Shown here one piece after another: positions 36,724 through 46,507 of a DNA stretch of 64,000 bases. The stretch covers positions 56,001 to 120,000 of the forward strand of contig NZ_CP150660.1 in assembly GCF_038023995.1 (NCBI RefSeq). Direction: 5' to 3'. The position numbers were made by a program, and so were the translations under genes. Origin of the DNA: Polaribacter atrinae (lineage in GTDB: Bacteria > Bacteroidota > Bacteroidia > Flavobacteriales > Flavobacteriaceae). Within the stretch, counting starts at the first letter, position 1; each line of letters starts with the position of its first letter. The notes under the pieces are model-generated. The model was not told where the DNA came from. It worked only from the letters and a program-made list of their open reading frames with translations, and did no database searches.

Positions 36724-38328
36724 TTATTTTAAGAGAACAGATTTGTAAAAAGTTTTTTTATCTGTAGTTATTTCTAAAACATAAGTACCTAACTCCATCT
36801 TTTTAACGTCAATTTTATTGTGTTTACTTTCTTTTATAAGTTGACCAATAGTATTGTAAAACTTAACTGATTTTAATTTTTCTGTAGGGTTGATGTTGAT
36901 TGTAAGTAAACCATTAATAGGGGCTATAAAAGATTTTTCACTTTTTGTTACTTCCTTTTCAATTTCAGGTTTAACAGTTATGTTAGATTTATTGATGGTA
37001 AAATAATCATCAATTTCATTATTATCACGTAAAAATTTAACGGTTAAATTTTGCCCACCTTTTCCGTCATCATCAATCTCCATAACACAAGAACCTAACT
37101 TGTTTAAAGAAATATACATGGCTTTATGGTTTAACTCACCACCAGATATTTGTCCAGAAGATCCTGTTGTAATATAAACAGCTCCTTTTGTGTCTATATT
37201 TGTTTTTTTGTAGGCTCCATTTCCATTTATTTTTCCATCTCCATTTCCATTTTCACTAACAATGTTACCACCTTTTGTTGTTTGATTAGCATTAAAAGTA
37301 TTTGAAAATCCGTGATGTCCGTTTAAAAAATAAGAACGTTCGTAAGAATGACTGTGCCCGTTTAAAACAAGGTCTATACCATTGGCTTCTAACATTGGCA
37401 TAAAATTTTCTCGCATTTCAATAAGTCTATCTTCTACATCAGAATCATGAGAACCTTTAGAGTATGCAGGATGATGAAATAAAGTTACAATCCAATCTTG
37501 TTTTGTGTTTTGAATATCTGATAAAGCCCAATTATACATGGCATCTCCAACGGCACGACTAGAATGATGAGAGTCTAATATTATAAAATGGATATTAGCA
37601 TAATTAAAAGAATAATATGCTTCGGTACCAGATGCTATTCCGCCTGCTTCTGCTTTTTTAGGAAAAGTAAAAATATCATAATAAGGACCAGATTGTGTGT
37701 CTGAATCTGCCGTATAACCATCGTGGTTGCCTAAGCAAGACCAAGCTACAGATTTTTTTAACATTTCATCATAAACATCAAAAAAAGCAAGTTTATATTC
37801 TTCATCTGTTCCGCTACTATAAGCATTGTCCCCTAAAAGGAGCATCATATCTGTCTTACCAGGGTTAATAGAATCAGAGTCAACATACTTATAATAAGCA
37901 TCTCTTACATTTCTTTGGCTTTTATTATCTGTACCAGGATCTCCCAAAATCCATGCGCGAACAAATTGATCTGTACCAACTTTTGGAGCAGTTACTACAT
38001 ACATGTCTCCAGAAATACTTTCAGACAAAACTTCTTTTTGATTACCGATGTTAAAATAATATTTGGTATTTGGTAGCAAACCAGATAAAAGAACTTCATG
38101 CTCTGTTGTTTGTTTTTTATTTGTTTGGTTCTTAAATAAAGAGTCTAATTTTGTACCGTAATTAACAACAGATGCTGTTGCAATATTTGTTCTCCATTTT
38201 ACAATAACACTGGTTGATGTTCCGCTTTGTAAATAGGGGCCTCTTTTTACAATAGTAGAAGTAGAAGTTTGAGAAAATAAAGATACCGTAATCAGCATAA
38301 ATAGTAAAAGCATGCTTTTTTTAATCAT
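36724..38328 (-). CDS. Purple-acid-phosphatase-like metallophosphoesterase with T9SS sorting domain
   Basis: 534 residues: signal peptide, an N-terminal fibronectin-like domain typical of purple acid phosphatases (residues 28-115), the calcineurin-type catalytic domain with metal ligands in WILGDPGTDN, LLLGDNAY, LGNHDGY, LFHHPAYS and NGHSHSYER, and a C-terminal type A T9SS sorting domain (residues 455-534; VKFYNTIGQLIKES to MELGTYVLEIT). Predicted to be secreted and to release phosphate from organic esters. It starts 5 bases after the stop of the interrupted TPR gene, so it is probably co-transcribed with it. Confidence 0.92.
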   Translation of the reverse strand: MIKKSMLLLFMLITVSLFSQTSTSTIVKRGPYLQSGTSTSVIVKWRTNIATASVVNYGTKLDSLFKNQTNKKQTTEHEVLLSGLLPNTKYYFNIGNQKEVLSESISGDMYVVTAPKVGTDQFVRAWILGDPGTDNKSQRNVRDAYYKYVDSDSINPGKTDMMLLLGDNAYSSGTDEEYKLAFFDVYDEMLKKSVAWSCLGNHDGYTADSDTQSGPYYDIFTFPKKAEAGGIASGTEAYYSFNYANIHFIILDSHHSSRAVGDAMYNWALSDIQNTKQDWIVTLFHHPAYSKGSHDSDVEDRLIEMRENFMPMLEANGIDLVLNGHSHSYERSYFLNGHHGFSNTFNANQTTKGGNIVSENGNGDGKINGNGAYKKTNIDTKGAVYITTGSSGQISGGELNHKAMYISLNKLGSCVMEIDDDGKGGQNLTVKFLRDNNEIDDYFTINKSNITVKPEIEKEVTKSEKSFIAPINGLLTININPTEKLKSVKFYNTIGQLIKESKHNKIDVKKMELGTYVLEITTDKKTFYKSVLLK

Positions 38329-38333
38329 AATAT

Positions 38334-39200
38334 TTAGTTATTAATGGTGTTTTCTAAAGTTTTAATTTGTTCTTTTAGCTTAATTATTGACTTCATATTT
38401 TTAAATTTTATATCTAATTCTGCTATATTCATATGAGCCAGTTGTAAAGCAATATTTGCTTGTTGAGGTTGGTTAACGTTTGCTAAATATTTAGCTTTTT
38501 TATAATACCAAAACTCATTTCTATTGTACTCACTAATAAAATAATTATACTGTTTAATTACTTTTTCTGTTTGATGAGATTCTTTTAAATATTCTAATTT
38601 TTTTAACTGAAGAGATAAAGTGTTTTTTCCAAGTTTATCTAACCCTGTTTCAATAGCACTTAATGCTTCTTTATAGTTTTTATTATTTTCCGTAAGTATA
38701 ATGTTTGCATATTCTAAGATCTCTTCCGGACGAATTTCTGGTAGGTTCTTAATAACAAATCGATATGATTTTATGGCTTTTTTATATTCTTTTAAATGAA
38801 ATAATATTTGAGCTTCCAGCTTTTTGCCTATACTATTTGTATTTTCTTTTTTTTAATAAAAAGCTATATGTTTTAATGCTACCTTGTATTCTTCAGACAA
38901 ATAATTAACCTCTGCAATTCTATATTGTAGTACATTTTCTTGATTCCCTAATTGTTGAGACTTCTTATAATCGGTTAAGGACTTTTTATATTCTGAATGT
39001 TGTTGGTATAATAAACCTCTTTGAAAATACAGATTACAATCTTTAGGGTTTTGTTTTATTTCTTCCGTTTTCTTTTCTATTCTAAGAGATAAATCTCCAT
39101 GTGCAAATATTTGTGTATGTAATAGTAAAAAAGAAATGATAAAAACAGTTCTAATAAAAATAGGACTATTGAAGTTTAGTGAAAATGATTTTTTTTGCAT
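38334..39200 (-). pseudogene. TPR-repeat secreted protein interrupted by an in-frame TAA
   Basis: An 867-base frame on the minus strand. Signal peptide (residues 15-35), then helical TPR-like repeats. After residue 115 (KHIAFY) there is TAA at 38855-38853, and the same frame continues without further stops for 172 codons, including LEAQILFHLKEYKKAIKSYR, to TAA at 38336-38334. I checked each codon of the second half. It ends 5 bases before the phosphatase start. In the present sequence only the first 115 residues would be made. Function unknown; probably an accessory protein for the phosphatase or peroxidase. Confidence 0.85.
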
Positions 39201-39739
39201 GGAAAGGAAGAAGTTTGGAAAGGCAAATTTATATAATCTGTTTTCAAATTATTTTTTACAAAATTAAAAACGAGAAGGAGTTAATTTGTTGATAATAGAG
39301 GGCAATCCGCTGTTTTACTTTAATATGTTTTTTTTTTTTTTTTTGCTTAAAGTGTTGTTTTGTAGTTGTTTATGTGTTTTTGTTACGTTTAGATTAATAA
39401 TAAGTTAAGTAAATGTTTATTTAGACTGAGTTTGTTCAAATTATAATTATGAAAATTTGAAACTATAAACTGATACCTAAAATAGGACCGAAATACGGTT
39501 TTAAAGGCTCTTCTTTAGTGCTTTAAAATAGTATGTTTTTTATTAGAAATCCATTTTAAAATAATCTTCATTCCTTGAATTTAGATTTTTTTTGATGGTT
39601 AAAAATATTAACAACCAGTGATTTATCAGAATATGAACCCTTTGTTTTTTGATTTAACAGAATGATAATATTTACTTATTAGAGGTTGCTGTTAAATACT
39701 ATTTTTTTGTAAAATCTAAAGATGCTAACAAATTAATTT
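39201..39739. other. Long divergent intergenic region with a T17 tract
   Basis: 540 AT-rich bases between the divergent TPR gene and the ECF sigma gene. No ORF or RNA gene is recognised. A run of 17 T residues lies at 39328-39344, about 130 bases before the TPR start on the minus strand, and shorter T-runs occur near 39700. Probably holds promoters for both directions, though no exact TAnnTTTG was found close to either start. Confidence 0.55.
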
Positions 39740-40315
39740 ATGGGTAAACAACAGGACTATAATAAAGCCTACAATGAGTATTGGTATCAACTATTTGGTT
39801 ACGCTAATAATATTTTAAGATCTAGCCAAGACGCAGAAGATGTTACGCAAGAAGTTTTTTTAGATTTATGGAATCGGTTAAACGATTTATCTATTGAACA
39901 TTATAAAGCCTATTTATTTAAAGCCGTAAAGTTTCAATGTGCAAAGAGACTTCGTAGCAAACCTTTTACAGAGGTTTTGTTAGATAAGATGGAGGCTGTT
40001 TTAAATTTAGATGATACGGATGACGTAGAAGATATCGCTGAGAATAAAGCATTACTTATCAAAAAAATAGATGTTTTAGCAGATGAATTATTACCAGAAA
40101 AATGTCTCAAAATATCCAAACTTCGGTTTAAAGAGAGCTTAAGTTATAAAGAAATTTCAACGGTATTAAATATTTCTACCAGTACTGTTGATAATCAAAT
40201 AAACAAAGCATTAAAAATTTTACGAAAATCAGGTGTTTATAGTTCAGAAATGATGATACTTCAATTTGTTTTAACAGGTCTTATAACTGCTCCATGTTAT
40301 CTTAGTGTTAGCTAG
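39740..40315 (+). CDS. ECF RNA polymerase sigma factor (Bacteroidota FecI-like)
   Basis: 191 residues. Region 2 (YWYQLFGYANNILRSSQDAEDVTQEVFLDLWN, written here only as a landmark: residues 12-43) and region 4 with helix-turn-helix SYKEISTVLNISTSTVDNQI near residue 135. In Bacteroidota such sigma factors are held by a FecR anti-sigma and respond to substrate binding at a SusC receptor carrying an STN domain; exactly that set follows downstream (FecR, SusC with STN, SusD). Intact in this window. Confidence 0.92.
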   Translation: MGKQQDYNKAYNEYWYQLFGYANNILRSSQDAEDVTQEVFLDLWNRLNDLSIEHYKAYLFKAVKFQCAKRLRSKPFTEVLLDKMEAVLNLDDTDDVEDIAENKALLIKKIDVLADELLPEKCLKISKLRFKESLSYKEISTVLNISTSTVDNQINKALKILRKSGVYSSEMMILQFVLTGLITAPCYLSVS

Positions 40316-40414
40316 GTTAATAAAACCTTAACTTAAAAAAAAGGCATAGGGGATAATTAAAATCTGGGTACTTAACAGTAAAGGGAAACTATTTCTCTAG
40401 CAAGTAAGTACATT

Positions 40415-41355
40415 ATGAAAGAACAAGATTTTAAAATTATTTTAAAAAAAATGAAGAAAGAACTGCTACACAAAAAGAAATTGATTGTGTAGAATCTTTT
40501 TTTGATGAAATGCAAAAAGATGGAACAAAACCTATTGATTTTAAATACAATCTTGCTCTTAAAAACCGCATTTACAAAAGAATTCAAAAAAATAAAAAAC
40601 CAGCATTTATTAGGAGCTGGACTATTGCTGCTTCTATTGTTATTTTATTAGGGATTAACTTTTATTCTCTAATTTATAATAAGAGTTTTTCTTTTTTTAA
40701 TAGTCAAGATAAAATAGCTCTCATTTTAAAAGAAACAGATTTAAATCAACAGGTAAAAGTTTCTTTGCCAGATGGTTCCTTCGTTATTTTAAATGGAGAA
40801 AGCTCTATAGAATATCCAGAAAATTTTAATGATACAATTAGGCTTGTAAAACTTAAAGGAGAAGCCTTTTTTGATGTTACAAAAAATATAAATAAACCAT
40901 TTGTAATTCAATCTGGTAGCATTAGAACTAAAGTGCTAGGGACTTCTTTTAATATAAGAGAAGCAAAAACTACTACAGAAGTGGTGGTTCATACAGGCCT
41001 GGTAAAAGTAACCTCTAAAGAAGCATCTGTATTTATTACTCCCAACCAAAAAGTAATCTATAATAACAAAACAAACAAACTATACAAGAAAGAAGTAAAT
41101 GCAGAAGTAACAAACCTTTGGTGGAAAGAAGAAGTGGTTTTAGAAAAAATAAAAATTGAAGAGTTAGCAATAGAGCTTCAGAAGTTATATAAAATTCCAT
41201 TTGTCTTTAAAACCGAAGAGATTAAGGAAGCGTATTTCTATTCTTTACGATTGTCTAAAAATGAAACATTAGATGAATTATTAGTACGTGTAAATTTTAT
41301 CAACGAAGTAAAACTAATCAAAAATAATAATATGGTTGAAATAGTAAAAAAATAG
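40415..41355 (+). pseudogene. FecR-type anti-sigma factor with a 1-nt shift in an A8 tract
   Basis: Inner-membrane anti-sigma/transducer protein. From ATG 40415 the frame reads MKEQDFKIILKK and then enters an A8 run (40444-40451); in the present sequence it stops at a TAG after a few codons. Adding one A gives NEERTATQKEIDCVESFFDEM, which joins the long downstream frame exactly and looks like a normal FecR N-terminus. Downstream: membrane helix (near IAASIVILLGINFY), FecR domain (QVKVSLPDGSFVILNGESS, VLGTSFNIRE) and the C-terminal signalling domain. If the shift is real, only an N-truncated product from ATG 40510 could be made. Confidence 0.82.
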
Positions 41356-41420
41356 TAAGGTAAATTAATAAAAACAATAAGAATTACATTAAAAACTAAA
41401 TAAAAATAACACTTAAATAA

Positions 41421-44400
41421 ATGAAGAAATTTTACAGTAAAACATTACAACTAATACTATTTGTATGTTTTTTTAGTACGATTCAACTATATGGATCGTC
41501 GCAAAATATTGATGTAACAAATTTAACATTAAATGAAAAAGGAGTTACGCTGGTAACAATTTTAAATAAAATATCTAACGTTACACACTTTAACATTACT
41601 TATGGCAATTTTATAGCAAAGAATCATCAGCAATACAACGCTGTTTATCAAAATAAACCATTGACTTTAATTTTAGAGGATTTAGGAAAACGTGCTCAGT
41701 TTGATTTTAAAGTGAATGGTAATGAAATTTTAATAGGTAAAATAAAAGAAACTAATAAAAACGTGTTGCAACAAAAAGTAACCATAACGCGTATTATTGT
41801 TGATGAAATAGGTGAACCTTTGCCAGGTGCTAGTATTCTAGAAAAAGGAACAAATAATGGAGTTACAACAGATTTTAATGGAGGGTTTTCATTAAAAGTT
41901 TCTAATAATAAAGCTGTAATTGTAGTTTCTTATTTAGGTTTTGTAACTAAAGAAGTTCCGTTAGAAGGAAAAAAAGAAATCTCTGTTCGTTTAATAATGG
42001 ATTCATCTAGTTTAGATGAAGTTGTTATTGTAGGGTACGGAAGTGTTAAAAAAAGTGATTTAACGGGGTCTGTTTCTTCTATCGATTCAGAAGATTTAGT
42101 TGCTTTTCCTGTTATGGATGCAACACAAGCTTTACAAGGTAGAGCTGCAGGTGTAACTGTGCAAGCTACAAACGGAGCGCCAGGTTCTGGTTATAGCATT
42201 CAAATTAGAGGAAATACCTCTATAAATGCAGGTAACGATCCTTTAATTGTTGTTGATGGTTTTATTGGAGGTGTAATGCCTCCTGCGGAAGATATTGAAT
42301 CTATGGAAATTCTTAAAGATGCTTCATCTACAGCAATTTATGGAGCAAGAGGAGCAAATGGAGTTGTAATTATCAGTACAAGTAGAGGTACCAAAGGAAA
42401 GACACAATTTAGTTTTTCTTCTTCTTATTCTACACAGAAAGAAATTAATCGCTTAGATTTATTAAATGCAGACCAGTTTACTTCTTTTATAAATGAATTA
42501 GATCCTAGTTTTGTGCCTGAGTTTACAGGAGAAGGAATTGATTGGCAAGATCAAATTTACAGAACTGGTGGAGTTCAAAATTATCAACTATCTGCTTCTG
42601 GAGGAACGGAAAAAGTAAACTATTATTTATCGGGTTCTATTTTTGATCAAAAAGGAATTGTAGAAAATTCAGATTTTAATAGATACTCTATAACTTCTAA
42701 TTTAGACTTAAAGGTCTCAGAATCTGTAAAATTAGGTTCAAGTATTTTTGTTCGTAGAACTAATAAAAACGGAGTTAAAAGTCAAGAAGGAGGAGATGCA
42801 GCACAAACAGGTGTAATTTCTGGAGCTTATAAATTTTCGCCAACACAAGGAGTTACAGATGAAAATGGAGACAATTCTTTAAGTACCATTGGTTACCCTA
42901 TTGATAATCCGTATGCTTTAGCAAAAGAGTATAAAAATGAGACAATTACAGATTTGTTTCAGGGAAATGTATATGCAGAAGTTGGACTTTTTAAAGATTT
43001 AAAATTTAAATCGACTTTAGGTGTTAGTATCAATCAATCTAGAACCGGACGTTATTATCCAACAACTTTAGATAGAGGGAATAGTGTAGGTGGTGAAGCT
43101 ACTTTTAGTACAAGAAAGAGTACAAGTTTTATCAACGAAAATTATTTAACGTACAATAAAACGATCGGTAAAAAGCATGATTTTTCTATTATGGCGGGTT
43201 ATTCTTTACAAAAAGATAGATCAGAATCATCTAATATAATTGCTTCTGGTTTTATTTCTGATTCTTTTTCTTTTTGGAATTTAGGAGGAGGAACAAACCC
43301 TGCTTCTGTAGATTCAGAATTATCAGAAACTGCTTTTGAAGCTTTCTTTGGTAGAATTAATTACACGTTAGACAATAAATATTTATTTACGTTTACTGGT
43401 CGCCAAGAAGGAGCTTCTGTATTTGCAGCAAATAATAAGTAAGGTTTTTTTCCATCAGCAGCTTTTGGATGGAAAATTTCTGAAGAACAATTTTTATCAG
43501 AATCAAACGTCATCAACTTATTAAAATTACGTATGAGTTATGGTCAAGTTGGTAACCAGGCAATTAGTCCTTATCAATCTTTAGCATCTTTTACAGATGT
43601 TTTTTCTACAGTTCAAGGTAGTACTGTTACCGCAATAAGACCGTCTACCATTTCTAATAATGATTTAACTTGGGAAACCACTACACAAACAAATATTGGG
43701 TTAGATCTTCAGGTTTTAAGAAATCGATTTGGTGTTACTTTAGATTATTATAATATGAGGACCAATGATCTTTTATTTGATGTACCAACACCAAATTATA
43801 CAGGTTTTTTAACGCAGTTACAAAACATTGGTACCGTAGAAAATAAAGGATTTGAATTTGCTGTAAATGCAAATGTCTTACAAGGTGATTTAAAATGGAA
43901 AACGTACGCTAATATTTCATTCAATAAGAATAAAATAATAAAATTGGTAGATAATGATACCGACGGAAATGATATATTTTATTCATCATCGCCATTGTCT
44001 GGAGCAGGAACTACTCAATTATTAAGAGAGGGGTTATCTGTTGGTCAATTCTGGGGATATATTTATGAGGGTGTTGTACAAACTGCAGATGATGTACTTG
44101 TTGGCGGAGAAGAAATTGGAGGAGAAAAGTTTAAAGACCTTAATGGAGATGGTGCTTTAACGGATGATGATAGAGCAGTAATTGGAGATCCACATCCAGA
44201 TTTTAGTTGGGGTTGGAATAATGATTTTAGCTACAAAAATTTAAGTCTTAATATTTTTATTCAAGGTTCTAAAGGAGGAGAAATATTAAATTATACTTTA
44301 ATGGAATTAGGCGCTTTAAACGGAAGAACCAATGTTACTACAGATGCTCTTAACCGTTGGACACCAACAAATACAGATACAGATATTCCACAAGCAAGAG

Positions 44401-44684
44401 TAAGTAGAAGTTTTGTAACCTCAGATAGATGGATAGATGATGCCAGTTATATTCGAGTAAAAAATATTTCTTTGGGATATAATTTCCCTGAAACTTTGTT
44501 ATCTAAAATTAGTTTGTCTTCTGCAAGACTTTATTTAAGTGGGCAAAATTTATTTACAATTACAGATTATAAAGGGATAGATCCAGAAGTGTCTTATAGT
44601 AATTCTAGTAGTAATATAGGACTAGATTATGGTAGTTATCCAAACGTTAAATCATTCACTTTAGGGGTAAACATAGAATTTTAG
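41421..44684 (+). pseudogene. SusC-family TonB receptor with STN domain, interrupted by an in-frame TAA
   Basis: A 1088-codon frame: signal peptide, STN domain (residues 30-105), carboxypeptidase-D-like domain (IVDEIGEPLPGASILEKGTN), TonB box region, plug (GAPGSGYSIQIRGNTSINAG, ASSTAIYGARGANGVVIIST) and a 22-strand barrel ending in IEF. TAA at 43440-43442 falls between AANNK and GFFPSAAFGW, where most SusC proteins have an aromatic residue (NKYGFFPSA or similar); TAT/TAC to TAA is the simplest change. The frame is open before and after. The STN domain marks it as the signal-transducing partner of the FecR/sigma pair. Truncation at residue 673 would remove nearly half the barrel. Confidence 0.88.
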
Positions 44685-44712
44685 TATTTAATAAAAAATT
44701 GAAATTATAATT

Positions 44713-46263
44713 ATGAATAATATAATAAAATTATCTGCATTAGCTGTTTTAACTTTTATGGTGAGTTGTGTAGATTTAGATGAAACTCCAGAAGGCTCTT
44801 TAACTCCAGAAGGATTTTTTAATACAGTAGATGATGTGTACCCAATGATAGATGGTACATATGGCTTAATGGCTTCTTCTAGTTATTATGGAGCCGGACT
44901 TACAGTTCCGTTACAATTAATGAGTGACATGGTAGATAACGGATATGAATTTGGTGATTATGCCGAGTTTAGTCCATTTTTAGTAACGCCAACAAACTCT
45001 TATGTAAACGATGTTTGGGCATCTTCATATCAAACAATTGCAACAGTCAATACAGCAATAAAAGGAATAGGTCTTTTAAAGGATACAAATGAAGAAGAGA
45101 AAACTCTTGTGGAAGGAGAAGCAAGGTTTGTTCGTGCATTTTTGTATTATCATTTGGTAAGACTTTATGGTAACATTCCTTATATCGATAATCCAGATAT
45201 TGCAGATCCTTTAAGTATAAAACAAGCTACTAAAGAAGAAGTGTATGCTAAAATTTTAGAAGATATGACGTTTGCTTTTAATCATTTAGAGATGACCTCT
45301 AGGGGAAGTGTAAAATCTAGACCGTCTAAAGGTACAGCTGCTACTTATTTATCATCTATATATTTGACTTTAGGTAATTGGGAGAAATCTTATGAAAATG
45401 CGAAATGGGTAATTGATAATGCTGGTCAATTAAACTATGCTTTACAAGATGATTATCAGAATATTTTCAGAAATAGTGAACAGTGGATTTCTACAGAAGA
45501 TATTTTTACAATAGATTTTACGAATAATCAAACTGGGCAAAATCCTAATCCGGTTACTTATGAAAACGATAATAAAGTTGGACCATTTAATGGAGTAGAA
45601 GGTGGAGTGAAACCTATAAGAGGATGGAGTATGTTAGTTCCTCATATTAATGTTTATAATAATTGGGATGTTAGAGATTACAGATTAAAAGTAAGTTTAG
45701 CAGATTCTCTAATCTTAGATGATGGTACTGATGTTGTAAGGCCTTATACCGATTTTGAAATAGCAAGACCACATATTGCAAAGTTTAATAGATTTCCAGG
45801 AGAAGGGAGAACTACTGCAGGATGGAGATCTGATTTAGATTTTGTTGCTTTTAGATATGCAGAAGTTTTATTGATTGCTGCAGAATCTGCAAACGAATTA
45901 GGTTTAATTACAGAAGCTGTTGGATATTTAAATAAAATTAGAAAACGTGCAAGAAATGCAGGTGCTATTAATTTTGAAGGAAGTGGCTACGGGGTTTATA
46001 TGGCTTCAAGTTATCCAGAAGATGTTGATGCTATTATCAATCAAGAAAATTTAAGAACAACCATTATAGAAGAAAGACGTGTGGAGTTTGCTTTTGAATT
46101 TAAAAGATGGTATGATATTGTTCGTTTAGATTTAGGAAACGAAGTTTTTAATATTGATGGATTAGAACCTCAATCTAATTTTAAAGAGTTTAGATACTTA
46201 TTACCAATTCCTCAAGATGAGATGAATAAAAATGAAAATTTTGTACAAAATTCTGGGTATTAA
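44713..46263 (+). CDS. SusD-family outer-membrane glycan-binding lipoprotein
   Basis: 516 residues; lipoprotein signal with LTFMVSC. Typical SusD/RagB elements: TPEGFFNTVDDVYPMIDG at the N-terminus, EARFVRAFLYYHLVRLYG (TPR region), FRYAEVLLIAAESANELG, and the C-terminal RRVEFAFEFKRWYDIVR and YLLPIPQDEM. It caps the SusC channel and captures oligosaccharides. 28 bases after the SusC frame; last gene of the sigma-FecR-SusC-SusD unit and followed by a strong terminator. Intact although its partner is interrupted. Confidence 0.93.
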   Translation: MNNIIKLSALAVLTFMVSCVDLDETPEGSLTPEGFFNTVDDVYPMIDGTYGLMASSSYYGAGLTVPLQLMSDMVDNGYEFGDYAEFSPFLVTPTNSYVNDVWASSYQTIATVNTAIKGIGLLKDTNEEEKTLVEGEARFVRAFLYYHLVRLYGNIPYIDNPDIADPLSIKQATKEEVYAKILEDMTFAFNHLEMTSRGSVKSRPSKGTAATYLSSIYLTLGNWEKSYENAKWVIDNAGQLNYALQDDYQNIFRNSEQWISTEDIFTIDFTNNQTGQNPNPVTYENDNKVGPFNGVEGGVKPIRGWSMLVPHINVYNNWDVRDYRLKVSLADSLILDDGTDVVRPYTDFEIARPHIAKFNRFPGEGRTTAGWRSDLDFVAFRYAEVLLIAAESANELGLITEAVGYLNKIRKRARNAGAINFEGSGYGVYMASSYPEDVDAIINQENLRTTIIEERRVEFAFEFKRWYDIVRLDLGNEVFNIDGLEPQSNFKEFRYLLPIPQDEMNKNENFVQNSGY

Positions 46264-46291
46264 AAACAAACAATAGCCTAAATATTTAAAA

Positions 46292-46330
46292 AACCTCTGT
46301 TTAAAACTATTTTAAACAGAGGTTTTTTTT
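46292..46330 (+). terminator. Strong intrinsic terminator after the first SusD
   Basis: 15-bp perfect stem (46292-46306 with 46310-46324; arm AACCTCTGTTTAAAA), a 3-base loop, then eight T residues. Confidence 0.92.
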
Positions 46331-46447
46331 ATTGCTTTTATAAAAATAGGAACACCTATAATATTATTCTCTAACGCATTATTTTTCCTTTCTTAGCTAA
46401 TTATGATAGGAGACTTGTAACTCTACCATTGTTATAAATAAAGAAAG

Positions 46448-46474
46448 CAGCATGAAAATTGTTTTCATACTGCC
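46448..46474 (-). terminator. Probable terminator of the second SusCD unit
   Basis: GCAG-ATGAAAA / TTTTCAT-CTGC hairpin with one mismatched pair; on the minus strand it follows the SusD stop at 46508 and is followed by a short U-rich stretch. Confidence 0.5.
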
Positions 46475-46507
46475 TTACTTTCTGATTAAAATAGGGGGAC
46501 TTTTATT

